A stretch of DNA of 64,000 bases from Methyloversatilis universalis EHg5 (GTDB lineage Bacteria > Pseudomonadota > Gammaproteobacteria > Burkholderiales > Rhodocyclaceae): NCBI RefSeq assembly GCF_000378945.1, contig NZ_KB900539.1:1404527-1468526 (forward strand), read 5' to 3'. A program made the position numbers and the translations under genes. The stretch's first letter is position 1. Each line of letters opens with the position of its first letter. Positions 1 to 8,012 of this stretch are shown piece after piece. Under the pieces are notes generated by a model. It searched no databases. It had not been told where the DNA came from and worked only from the letters and a program-made list of their open reading frames with translations.

Positions 1-1
1 C

Positions 2-74
2 GGGGCGCCGCTCCCACGGAAACTCGCCCAGTCCGTTGCCAAAGACATTGTGGGAGCGGCGCCCCCGCCGCGAT
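2..74. repeat. REP-type palindromic repeat pair
   Basis: A 16-bp perfect inverted repeat (2-17 against 50-65) flanks a 32-bp spacer. The right-hand copy also folds on itself, with stem GCGGCG at 56-61 pairing with CGCCGC at 66-71. The head TGTGGGAG resembles extragenic REP elements of proteobacteria and also occurs in the tandem repeats at 41446-41720. It lies beyond the 3' end of nth, where REP pairs are usually found. The rest of 75-155 shows nothing I recognise. Confidence 0.6.
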
Positions 75-155
75 CGGGCCTCCGGGTACGCACCGTCTCC
101 GGTTCAGGGCTGCCATCGCAGCGGCGCGCCGCTTACTGCCGGGCGGGCCAGGCGC

Positions 156-815
156 TCAGGTGGCGACCGTCTTGTCCCGGTAGCGGCAGATATCGACGAT
201 GTTGCAGCGTTCGCACAGCGGCTTGCGCGCGGTGCACACATAGCGCCCGTGCAGGATGAGCCAGTGGTGGGCGTGCAGCATGAATGCCTTCGGCACCACC
301 TTGAGCAGCGCGTGCTCGACCGCCAGCACGTCCTTGCCCGGGGCCAGACCGATGCGGTTGGCAATGCGGAAGATGTGGGTGTCCACCGCCATCGTCGGCT
401 CGCCGAACACGATGTTGAGCACCACATTGGCGGTCTTGCGGCCGACGCCGGGCAGCGCCTCCAGTGCGGCGCGGTCGTTCGGTACCTCGCCGCCGTGCCT
501 TTCCAGCAGCAGGTGCGACAGCGCCACCACATTCTTCGCCTTGGCGCGGAACAGGCCTATGGTCTTGATGATGTCCTCGACGCCCGCCACGCCCAGGCTG
601 ATCATGGCCTCCGGCGTCGGTGCGGCCGGAAACAGCTTGCGGGTGGCCACGTTCACGCCTTTGTCGGTGGCCTGGGCCGACAGCACCACCGCCACCAGCA
701 GCTGGAAGGGTGAGCCGTATTCGAGGTCGCTCTTCGGTGCCGGGTTGGCCGCCCGGAAGCGTTCGAAAACCGTCTGTATCTCGGCCTTGGTCAGCCGGCT
801 CGCACGCCCCGCCAT
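156..815 (-). CDS. nth: Endonuclease III (DNA glycosylase/AP lyase)
   Basis: Base-excision repair enzyme that removes oxidised pyrimidines and nicks the abasic site. The 219 residues match the usual length. The helix-hairpin-helix LPGVGRKTANVV (121-132) carries catalytic Lys127, and the catalytic Asp145 follows in VDTHIFR. The four [4Fe-4S] ligands are Cys194, 201, 204 and 210 with C-x6-C-x2-C-x5-C spacing. Its ATG shares a base with the rnfE stop (TGATG), so it is the last gene of the rnf operon, the same arrangement as rsxABCDGE-nth in E. coli. Linkage of a [4Fe-4S] glycosylase to an Fe-S redox complex is conserved, but its functional reason is not settled. Confidence 0.97.
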   Translation of the reverse strand: MAGRASRLTKAEIQTVFERFRAANPAPKSDLEYGSPFQLLVAVVLSAQATDKGVNVATRKLFPAAPTPEAMISLGVAGVEDIIKTIGLFRAKAKNVVALSHLLLERHGGEVPNDRAALEALPGVGRKTANVVLNIVFGEPTMAVDTHIFRIANRIGLAPGKDVLAVEHALLKVVPKAFMLHAHHWLILHGRYVCTARKPLCERCNIVDICRYRDKTVAT

Positions 816-1498
816 CAGGCGCTCACCGCGGCGGCAGGCGGGTGGGTCGCACGCGCCTGTGCGCGGGTCACCCAGGCGTTGCGCGCGGCCACCAGCAGGC
901 CGAGGAATATGAAGGCGCCGGGTGGCAGGATGGCGATCAGCAGGCCACGGTAGTGTTCACCGAACACCTGCAGTGCGTGCGCGCCCGGAATGACCATGTC
1001 GATGCCGCCGAACAGCGTGCCCGCACCCACCAGTTCGCGCACGCTGCCCAGCAGCGCAAGCACCCACAGCAGGCCGATACCCATTGCCGCGCCGTCCCAG
1101 GCGGCGGCCAGCGGCGAATTCTTGGCGGCGAAGGCCTCCACCCGGGCGAGTACGATGCAGTTGGTCACGATGAGCGGAATGAAGATGCCCAGCACCAGAT
1201 AGAGGTCGTGCAGCCAGGCGTTGAAGGCCAGGTCGAGGCAGGTGACCAGTGCAGCGATGATGAGGATGAACACCGGAATGCGGATTTCGTGCGGAATCAG
1301 CGTGCGCAGCGCGGCCACGGTGCCGCCGGACAGCGCCATCACCAGCACGGTGGCCAGCGACAGGCTGACCGCATTGACGAAGCTGGTGCTCACCGCGAGC
1401 AGCGGGCACAGCCCGAGCAGCTGCACCAGCGCGGTGTTGTTCTCCCACAGGCCCTTGCGGGTGATGTCGCCGTAAAGGGCGCGGTCGTCAGCGTTCAT
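815..1498 (-). CDS. rnfE: Rnf electron transport complex subunit RnfE
   Basis: Integral membrane subunit of the Rnf complex, which couples ferredoxin/NAD electron transfer to ion movement across the inner membrane. At 227 residues with about six hydrophobic segments, it is homologous to RnfA (both belong to the RnfA/NqrE family) and packs in inverted topology against it. The stretch LYLVLGIFIPLIVTNCIV contains the family Cys that helps bind the intramembrane iron centre. It starts 30 bases after rnfG and overlaps nth at its stop. Confidence 0.95.
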   Translation of the reverse strand: MNADDRALYGDITRKGLWENNTALVQLLGLCPLLAVSTSFVNAVSLSLATVLVMALSGGTVAALRTLIPHEIRIPVFILIIAALVTCLDLAFNAWLHDLYLVLGIFIPLIVTNCIVLARVEAFAAKNSPLAAAWDGAAMGIGLLWVLALLGSVRELVGAGTLFGGIDMVIPGAHALQVFGEHYRGLLIAILPPGAFIFLGLLVAARNAWVTRAQARATHPPAAAVSA

Positions 1499-1528
1499 GT
1501 CGTGTGTCCGGATCGCTCGTCATGGGGC

Positions 1529-2248
1529 TCATCTGAATGCCGCTTCGGCCGAGCTGCCTGCCGGCAGCGCGAACAGCACGTCGCTCATCGGTGCCAGCGC
1601 CGCGGCGGCGCGTCCGGCGGCCCGGGTCACCGCCCGTGCGGAAATGGTGGCGCCGGTCATGTAGGTGAAGTCGCCACCGTCCTTGCGCACGGTCCAGCGC
1701 GTGCCATCGCTGCTGTCGCGGCCGGCGAACTGGGCAATCCATTTCGGGTTCGCGCGGTCCTTGGCCGGGTCGATGTAGTCGCCCAGCCCCGGCGTTTCCC
1801 TGTGCGCCACCACCCGCACGCCGGCCAGCGTGCCGTCGGCGCGCAGTGCCATCAGCAGGCGGATCGCGCCGCTGTAGCCATCGGGTGCCTGCGCCTCGAA
1901 CACCAGCGCCACCGGCGCGCCGCCAAGCCGGGCGCGGTGCACGGTGACCGGCTCGGTCAGGCCGAGCGCCGGCAGCACTGGCAGCGTGACCGTGTCTTCC
2001 AGCAGCGCGTTGTCGTAGTCGGCGCGCGGCAGCACCTGGGCGATCAGTTCCAGCCGGCGGGCCTCGACCGAGGCGCGTATCGGTTCGCGGGTGGCGTCCT
2101 GGGTGAGCGCCATCAGTGCGGTAAATACCACGGTGAACACGCCCAGCAGTGCAGCCGCACGCAACGCGCTGCCCGCCGCGCTCGGCGCCTCGATGGCGTC
2201 GGCCGGCTCGGCGGTATCGGCATCCGGGCGATCTGCAGCCTCGCTCAC
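1529..2248 (-). CDS. rnfG: Rnf complex FMN-binding subunit RnfG
   Basis: Subunit with one N-terminal membrane anchor (AALLGVFTVVFTALMALT) and a periplasmic FMN domain. The covalent flavinylation motif TGAT lies in FTYMTGATISAR near the C-terminus, where the Thr takes FMN through a phosphoester bond. I chose a GTG start at 2248 because it overlaps the rnfD stop (GTGA), giving 239 residues. A longer reading frame continues upstream but only shadows rnfD. The N-terminus is rich in Asp/Ala/Pro before the anchor, so the exact start is slightly uncertain. Confidence 0.93.
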   Translation of the reverse strand: MSEAADRPDADTAEPADAIEAPSAAGSALRAAALLGVFTVVFTALMALTQDATREPIRASVEARRLELIAQVLPRADYDNALLEDTVTLPVLPALGLTEPVTVHRARLGGAPVALVFEAQAPDGYSGAIRLLMALRADGTLAGVRVVAHRETPGLGDYIDPAKDRANPKWIAQFAGRDSSDGTRWTVRKDGGDFTYMTGATISARAVTRAAGRAAAALAPMSDVLFALPAGSSAEAAFR

Positions 2249-3249
2249 GGCGCGTCCCCCTTCTTGTGGCCGAACACCGGCGGCTGGGTTTTCAGATCGA
2301 TCAGCGGCACGCAGATATTCATCAGCAGCACGGCGAAGGCGATGCCGTCCGGATAGGCGCCGAAGGCGCGGATCAGCCAGGCGATCAGCGCGATGCCGGC
2401 GGCGAAGATGAGTTTGCCGCGCGGCGTGGTGGCGCCGGACACCGGGTCGGTGGCGATGAAGAAGGCGCCCATCAGGGTGCCGCCCGCCAGCAGGTGGAAG
2501 GCGGGGCTGGCGAACTGCGCGGGGGCGATCAGCCAGCCGATGGCGGACACCAGCGCCATGGCGCCGATGAAGGCGACCGGAATGTGCCAGGTGATGATGC
2601 GCAGCGCGAGCAGCAGCAGGCCGCCCGCTGCCCAGGCCAGCGCCACCCATTCCCAGCCGGCGCCGGCGACATGGCCGAAGGCGGGCGACTGCATGACCGA
2701 CGTGGCGTCGCCGCCGGTCAGCAGGCCGGTGCGCAGCGCATCCAGCGGCGTGGCGCCGGTGATGCCATCCACCATGCGCTCGCCCCCGAACACCCAGCCG
2801 AACTGGGTCGCGGCGTCGGTGGCCTGCAGGCCGGGCCACTGCGACATCAGCGCCGGAAAGCTCACGATGAGCAGCGCGTAGGCCAGCATCGCCGGATTGA
2901 ACGGGTTCTGGCCGAGGCCGCCGTACAGATGCTTGCCGATGATGAGCGCGAAGGCGGTGCCCAGCATCGTCGCCCACCAGGGCAGCAGCGGCGGCAGGCA
3001 GACCGCGATCAGCCAGGCGGTGACCAGTGCGCTCAGATCGGTCAGCGCAGGGGCCACCGGCCGGCCGCGCAGCCCCAGCATGGCGGCTTCGCAGGCCAGC
3101 GCGGTGAGGCTGGCGATCGCCAGCTGCGCGATCAGCGCCGGGCCGAACAGCCACACCTGTACCGCGATGGCCGGCAGCATGGCGACCAGTACCGTGCCCA
3201 TCACGCGGCGCACGCTGGTGTTCTGACGGAGGTAGGGAGAGTTGTACAT
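2245..3249 (-). CDS. rnfD: Rnf electron transport complex subunit RnfD
   Basis: Polytopic membrane subunit of the NqrB/RnfD family, 334 residues. The periplasmic loop contains DGITGATPLDALR, whose TGAT is the covalent FMN attachment site. The start MYNSPYLRQNTS at 3249 gives the normal RnfD N-terminus; an in-frame upstream extension is arginine-rich and does not look coding. It lies 28 bases after rnfC and overlaps rnfG by four bases. Confidence 0.95.
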   Translation of the reverse strand: MYNSPYLRQNTSVRRVMGTVLVAMLPAIAVQVWLFGPALIAQLAIASLTALACEAAMLGLRGRPVAPALTDLSALVTAWLIAVCLPPLLPWWATMLGTAFALIIGKHLYGGLGQNPFNPAMLAYALLIVSFPALMSQWPGLQATDAATQFGWVFGGERMVDGITGATPLDALRTGLLTGGDATSVMQSPAFGHVAGAGWEWVALAWAAGGLLLLALRIITWHIPVAFIGAMALVSAIGWLIAPAQFASPAFHLLAGGTLMGAFFIATDPVSGATTPRGKLIFAAGIALIAWLIRAFGAYPDGIAFAVLLMNICVPLIDLKTQPPVFGHKKGDAP

Positions 3250-3277
3250 CGTTGTCGGTGTCGGTCTGCGGCGCCGG

Positions 3278-5008
3278 TCAGCGCGCGGCGTCGTTCTGGC
3301 CGGCCGACGGATCGGCCGGCGCGTTGGCCGTCTGCTTCTCCGCCAGCAGATCGGCCGCCCGCTTGCGGCGCGCTTCCGCCGCGTCGACCTGGGCCTGCTG
3401 GTCCGGCGTGAGCGCATCGGTGTTCTTTGCCGCCGCGGCCTCCTTCTGCGCCCTGGCGCGCGCCATGGCGGCTTCGATCAGCGCCTTTTTCGGGTCTGTC
3501 GTGGCCGGCGCAGCCGCCTGCGCATCGGCGGGCGACGGGGCACTGTCCGCCACGTCGGCCGTCTTCGCCGCCGGCTTCGCGGCGCTGCGTGCGGCCAGCC
3601 GTGCGGCTTTCTCTTCCTTTTCCCGCTCGGCGCGCCAGTTGCGGAACTCGAAGCGCTCGCGCGCCGAATCGGCGGCGTCCTTGTCGCGCTCGCGCGCCCA
3701 GATTTCGCTCTTCGCGTAGCGGTAGTAGTCGACCAGCGGAATGTGCGACGGGCACACATAGGCGCAGCAGCCGCATTCGATGCAGTCGAACAGGTGGTAT
3801 TCCTGCGCGCGGCCGAAGTTGCGCGAGCGTGCATGCCAGTACAGCTCGAAGGGCTGCAGGTCGGCCGGGCAGGCGCGCGCGCATTCGCCGCAGCGTATGC
3901 AGGGCATTTCCGGTTCCGGCGGCGGGAACAGCGCGGGCGACGAGGCGAGCAGGCAGTTGGTTGCCTTCACCACCGGTGCCTCGACGCCGGGCAGCGGCAC
4001 ACCCATCATCGGCCCGCCCATGATGAGCGTGTCGGTGTCCGGCTTCAGGCCGGCGTGTTCGAACACGAAGCCGATCGGTGTGCCGATGGCGACGTCGAAA
4101 TTGCGCGGCCGCTCGACATTGCCGGCGACGGTGACGATGCGGCGGGTGAGCGGTTCGCCGTGCTCCAGCGCATTCCAGACCGCCAGCGCGGTGGCCACGT
4201 TGAAGCACTGCACGCCGTAGTCGGTCGAGCGGCGGCCGTGCGGCACCTCGATGCCGGTGAGCACGCGAATGAGCTGTTTGGCGCCGCCGGCCGGGTAGCG
4301 GGTCGGTACCACGACGATGTCGAGTGAGGCGTCGCTCAGTTCGGCGGCGGCCGCCTTCAGTGCGGCGGCGGCGTCCGGCTTGTTGTCCTCGACGCCGACC
4401 AGCACCTGCCTGGCGGCCAGCATTTTCCGCATCACCTGCGCGCCGCGCAGGATGTCCAGCGCCTCGCTGCGCATCAGCATGTCGTCGCAGGTGATGAAGG
4501 GCTCGCACTCTGCGCCGTTGATCACCAGCGTGTCGGTGCTGCCCGCCGTGCCGGCCGAAAGCTTCAGGTGGCTGGGGAAGACCGCGCCGCCGAGGCCGAC
4601 CACGCCGGCGTCGCGCAGATGGTCGCGCACCTCGCCCGGTGTGGCGGCGTGCCAGTCGAACGGTTCGCGCTCGATGCGCAGGTCCAGCCCGTCCGGTTCG
4701 ATCACCACTGCCATGGCCGACAGGCCGGAGGCGTGCGGCATCAGCCGCGGCTCGACCGCGACCACGGTGCCGGAGGTCGGCGCATGCACCGCGCTCGACA
4801 CATTGCCGTCGGCGGCGCCGATGCGCTGGCCGTGCAGCACCCGGTCGCCAGCCTTTACCAGCGGCCGCGGCGTGCCGCCGATGTGCTGGTGCAGCGGAAT
4901 GATGAGCTGCGGCGGCAGCGGCAGCCGGGCGATCGGTTCGCGGGTCGACGCACCCTTGTTCGGGTCCGGCTTGACGCCGCCGTTGAACGAGAAGAGCTGG
5001 CGCAGCAT
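3278..5008 (-). CDS. rnfC: Rnf complex NADH/flavin-binding subunit RnfC
   Basis: Peripheral cytoplasmic subunit that binds NADH and FMN and passes electrons through two [4Fe-4S] clusters. The start [11 protein letters not shown] overlaps the rnfB stop (TGATG), giving 576 residues. The NqrF/complex-I 51-kDa-like fold includes VINGAECEPF and IMGGPMMG. Two ferredoxin motifs follow, CIRCGECARACP and CIECGCCAYVCP. The last ~150 residues form an Ala/Lys/Glu-rich tail containing ARARAQKEAAAAKN-like sequence, which is typical of proteobacterial RnfC and varies in length between species. Confidence 0.95.
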   Translation of the reverse strand: MLRQLFSFNGGVKPDPNKGASTREPIARLPLPPQLIIPLHQHIGGTPRPLVKAGDRVLHGQRIGAADGNVSSAVHAPTSGTVVAVEPRLMPHASGLSAMAVVIEPDGLDLRIEREPFDWHAATPGEVRDHLRDAGVVGLGGAVFPSHLKLSAGTAGSTDTLVINGAECEPFITCDDMLMRSEALDILRGAQVMRKMLAARQVLVGVEDNKPDAAAALKAAAAELSDASLDIVVVPTRYPAGGAKQLIRVLTGIEVPHGRRSTDYGVQCFNVATALAVWNALEHGEPLTRRIVTVAGNVERPRNFDVAIGTPIGFVFEHAGLKPDTDTLIMGGPMMGVPLPGVEAPVVKATNCLLASSPALFPPPEPEMPCIRCGECARACPADLQPFELYWHARSRNFGRAQEYHLFDCIECGCCAYVCPSHIPLVDYYRYAKSEIWARERDKDAADSARERFEFRNWRAEREKEEKAARLAARSAAKPAAKTADVADSAPSPADAQAAAPATTDPKKALIEAAMARARAQKEAAAAKNTDALTPDQQAQVDAAEARRKRAADLLAEKQTANAPADPSAGQNDAAR

Positions 5009-5583
5009 CAGGCGGCTTCCTTCGCCGGCGCGTGCATGACCGGCTTCAGGTCGAATACCGGGTAGCGCCATTTCCAGGTGTCCACGGTGTCCGCCACCGG
5101 CACCATGGCGATGCAGTCGGCCGGGCAGGGCGCCACGCACAGTTCGCAGCCGGTACAGAGGTCGGCGACGATGGTGTGCATCTGTTTGGCGGCGCCGACG
5201 ATGGCGTCCACCGGGCAGGCCTGTATGCACAGCGTACAGCCGATGCAGGTTGCCTCGTCGATCACCGCCACTGACTTCGGCTTCTCGACGCCGTGTTCCG
5301 CATTCAGCGGCTTGTATTCGCGGCCGAGCAGATCGGCCAGCTTGCGCACGCCTTCGTCGCCGCCGGGCGGGCACTGATTGATGTCGGCATCGCCGCCGGC
5401 AATCGCGGTGGCGTAGGGCTTGCAGCCCGGGTAACCGCACTGGCCGCACTGGGTCTGCGGCAGGATGGCGTCGATCTTGTCGACCAGCGGGTCGCCCTGG
5501 GTGCGGAACAGCACCGACGCGGCGCCCAGCGCCGCGCCCAGTGCCAGCGCCAGACCCAGCATCACGAGCAGCGCGCTGATCAT
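5008..5583 (-). CDS. rnfB: Rnf complex ferredoxin-type subunit RnfB
   Basis: Electron-entry subunit. A hydrophobic anchor (residues 1-26) is followed by a four-Cys cluster domain (Cys46, 49, 54, 71 in CGQCGYPGC...CPPGG) and two [4Fe-4S] ferredoxin motifs (Cys113/116/119/123 and Cys143/146/149/153). The length is 191 residues. It overlaps rnfA by four bases (ATGA) and rnfC by one, which implies translational coupling through the operon. The [4Fe-4S] content is greater than in NqrF-based complexes and identifies Rnf rather than Nqr. Confidence 0.96.
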   Translation of the reverse strand: MISALLVMLGLALALGAALGAASVLFRTQGDPLVDKIDAILPQTQCGQCGYPGCKPYATAIAGGDADINQCPPGGDEGVRKLADLLGREYKPLNAEHGVEKPKSVAVIDEATCIGCTLCIQACPVDAIVGAAKQMHTIVADLCTGCELCVAPCPADCIAMVPVADTVDTWKWRYPVFDLKPVMHAPAKEAA

Positions 5584-6158
5584 GAATCCAGCCCCGCAAA
5601 ACCCATGAAGGCCAGGCTCATGAGGCCGGCGGTGATCAGCGCGATCGCGTTGCCGCGGAAGGGCGCCGGGATGTCGGCGCCATCCAGCCGCTCACGGATG
5701 CTGGCGAACAGCACCAGCGCCAGCACGAAGCCCGCGGCCGAGCCGAAGCCGAACAGCAGCGACTGCAGCAGATCGTGGCGTGCCGCCTGATTCAGCAGCG
5801 GAATGCCCAGCACCGCGCAGTTGGTGGTGATCAGCGGCAGATAGATGCCCAGCACCTGATGCAGCAGCGGGCTGGTCTTCTGGATCACCAGTTCGGTCAG
5901 CTGCACGATGGCCGCGATCACCACGATGAAGCTCAGCGTAGACAGATAGCCGAGGTCGAAAGGCCGCAGCAGGTAAGTGTCGATGAGATAGCTCGAACCA
6001 CAGGCCAGCGTGAGCACGAAAGTCGTGGCCAGACCCATGCCGATGGCGGTTTCCAGCTTCTTCGACACGCCCATGAAGGGGCACAGGCCGAGGATGCGCA
6101 CGAACACCACGTTGTTGACCAGCGCGGTGCCGAGCAGGATGAACAGATAACTCGTCAT
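5580..6158 (-). CDS. rnfA: Rnf electron transport complex subunit RnfA
   Basis: First gene of the operon: a 192-residue, six-helix membrane protein paralogous to Rnf[17 protein letters not shown] near the N-terminus and [13 protein letters not shown] in the middle carry the two Cys that, with those of RnfE, ligate the intramembrane iron-sulfur centre. The upstream 120 bases (6159-6278) should hold the operon promoter, but I could not assign -10/-35 boxes with confidence. Confidence 0.95.
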   Translation of the reverse strand: MTSYLFILLGTALVNNVVFVRILGLCPFMGVSKKLETAIGMGLATTFVLTLACGSSYLIDTYLLRPFDLGYLSTLSFIVVIAAIVQLTELVIQKTSPLLHQVLGIYLPLITTNCAVLGIPLLNQAARHDLLQSLLFGFGSAAGFVLALVLFASIRERLDGADIPAPFRGNAIALITAGLMSLAFMGFAGLDS

Positions 6159-6278
6159 GATGGAAGGAGCGGTCCCGGCCGAAGTGGCCGCGGGGCGCAG
6201 CTGCGCCGTAAGCGGCGGATTATCCGGCAGCGCCGCGCAGCGCTCAAGCTGCTGCAGGCGTCACGCGCAGTGGGCGCG

Positions 6279-7850
6279 TCATTCCCGGACCGCGATGAAG
6301 GCGTGGCCGTCGGCCTGACGCACCGTCCAGCCTGCGGCGCGGATCGCCTCCACTTCGTCGGTGCTGAAGCGCAGGTTGTCGGCCGACAGCCAGGCCCGGC
6401 CCGGATACATCGCCAGCAGCGCGCCGCCGGCCGGCGTGCCGTCGGCCGCCTTGCGCAGACCGGCGACCAGCTGGCTGAAGGTGGCGTCGTGCGTGTCCAG
6501 CGCCTTCAGACTGAACTGCTGTACCGGGGCCGCGCATTCGATCTCGAACAAGTAAGCCCAGTTCGACAGCCGCTGCGTTCCGTCATGCGGCGCGCACAGC
6601 AGCGGGCGACCGGCGGTGATTACCTCGCGCGCGGTCTGTCCGCGCGCCTGCTGCAGATCGAGCTGAGGATCCAGTCGCAGCGCGAACACCGTGTGGCTGG
6701 CGCACAGCAGCAGCAGGGCCGCGGTACGCAGGCGTCGCGCGACCGCAGTCTGCAGCGGCACCACCAGCCAGGCGGCCAGCGCGAAGGGCAGGATCTGAAG
6801 CGTGTGGCGGGTGCTGATGAATTCGCCCCATTCGTAGCGCGAACGGGCGGCGATCACGATGACCGCACCGGCCACCGCATAGGCCGCCGCCAGCACCCAC
6901 AGCTCGCGCTGTTCGTCGCTCATGCCGGGCCAGGCACGACACAGCGTGCGGACATAAGTCGCCACGGCCAGCAGGCATACCAGCAGTCCGGGCACCGTCC
7001 AGGCCAGCTGCACGCCGGCGTCGCGGAATCCGCTGGCGTCGTAGATGATTTCCTGCACATAGGTGCGCAGGTTGTCGAGCACGCCCACGGTGGACGGCCC
7101 CATTGAATAGGGATGCAGCGAGCCGAAAGTCCAGGCGTTGTAAAACAGCACCGGCGCCAGCGGCAGTGCGGCACCGGCGGCAAACAGTGCGGCACCGCGC
7201 AGCGCCGGCCGGAACCCGCCCGGGTGCGCCAGCATGCGGTAGAGCATGAGCAGGCCCAGCGCGCCGATCAGCGCGAGCTGCGCATTGCGCAGCGCATAGC
7301 CCGCACCGGCCAGCAGTCCGGCTGCAAGACAGTGCCTGGCCGAGCGACCGGACAGCAGGCAACCTGCCGCCGCCAGCGACAGCGCACAGGCGGGCAGGTC
7401 GGTCAGGCCGTATCCGGCCAGCCACAGCAGGCCAGGCGACAGCGTGGCAAGGAAAGCGACGGCCAGTGCGGTCGCGTCGCCAAGTGCGCGGCGAAAGGTG
7501 AGCAGCACCAGCAGCGGTACCAGCAATGATGACAGGCTGCCCAGCAGCGGGGCGGCGTCGCGCGGGTCGACGCCGATGCGTGCGAGTACCGAGAGCAGCG
7601 CCGGAAAACCGATCGGGAACAGCGGGTTGGGCTGATAGGCGGGTACCGGCGCGCCGCCGGGTGCCAGGTCAGCGATGCTGCGCGCGAGCTGTATGTAGGA
7701 CGCGCTGTCCGGCATGAAGGGGTAATGCGGCCCGCGCAGCAGCAGGTGCAGCGCCAGCAGGCCGCACAGCAGCACGGTACCGGCCAGCGCAGTGGTGCGC
7801 ATGGCAGGCTTGAGGTGTGGCGTGGTCAGGGCGGGGTGCGGTGATGCCAT
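6279..7850 (-). CDS. Polytopic membrane protein, GT-C glycosyltransferase-like
   Basis: About 523 residues with roughly ten hydrophobic segments. The first luminal loop after helix 1 contains PFMPDSASYIQLARSIA, the acidic D-S position seen in GT39/GT83-like polyprenyl-phosphate-sugar transferases. A soluble C-terminal domain of about 100 residues follows the helices. The specific donor and acceptor cannot be read from sequence. Two starts are possible: ATG at 7850 or, 16 codons later, ATG at 7802 (MRTTALAGTVLLC); neither has a clear Shine-Dalgarno. It is a monocistronic-looking gene between rnfA and the divergent sulP gene. Confidence 0.6.
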   Translation of the reverse strand: MASPHPALTTPHLKPAMRTTALAGTVLLCGLLALHLLLRGPHYPFMPDSASYIQLARSIADLAPGGAPVPAYQPNPLFPIGFPALLSVLARIGVDPRDAAPLLGSLSSLLVPLLVLLTFRRALGDATALAVAFLATLSPGLLWLAGYGLTDLPACALSLAAAGCLLSGRSARHCLAAGLLAGAGYALRNAQLALIGALGLLMLYRMLAHPGGFRPALRGAALFAAGAALPLAPVLFYNAWTFGSLHPYSMGPSTVGVLDNLRTYVQEIIYDASGFRDAGVQLAWTVPGLLVCLLAVATYVRTLCRAWPGMSDEQRELWVLAAAYAVAGAVIVIAARSRYEWGEFISTRHTLQILPFALAAWLVVPLQTAVARRLRTAALLLLCASHTVFALRLDPQLDLQQARGQTAREVITAGRPLLCAPHDGTQRLSNWAYLFEIECAAPVQQFSLKALDTHDATFSQLVAGLRKAADGTPAGGALLAMYPGRAWLSADNLRFSTDEVEAIRAAGWTVRQADGHAFIAVRE

Positions 7851-8012
7851 CGGATGGGGTGACTGGGGCGGGGCAGCGGCATGCAGTCTAAATGAAGGGG
7901 CCGTGCCGGCTGCGGGCGAAATCCGCAGTGCGCGACGCGGTGTAACATCGAAGCGGGCGCCGCCGGGGAGGATTCTGCGCCCGGGGCACCACGACAACGA
8001 TAAAGAGACACC

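Noticed and set aside
620-2356. A 578-codon plus-strand frame across nth, rnfE and rnfG.
   Set aside because: Arginine/glutamine-rich low-complexity translation opposite a clear operon; a GC-rich shadow.
3250-3417. Upstream extension of rnfD.
   Set aside because: Arginine-rich and overlapping the end of rnfC; the start MYNSPYLRQNTS matches family N-termini.
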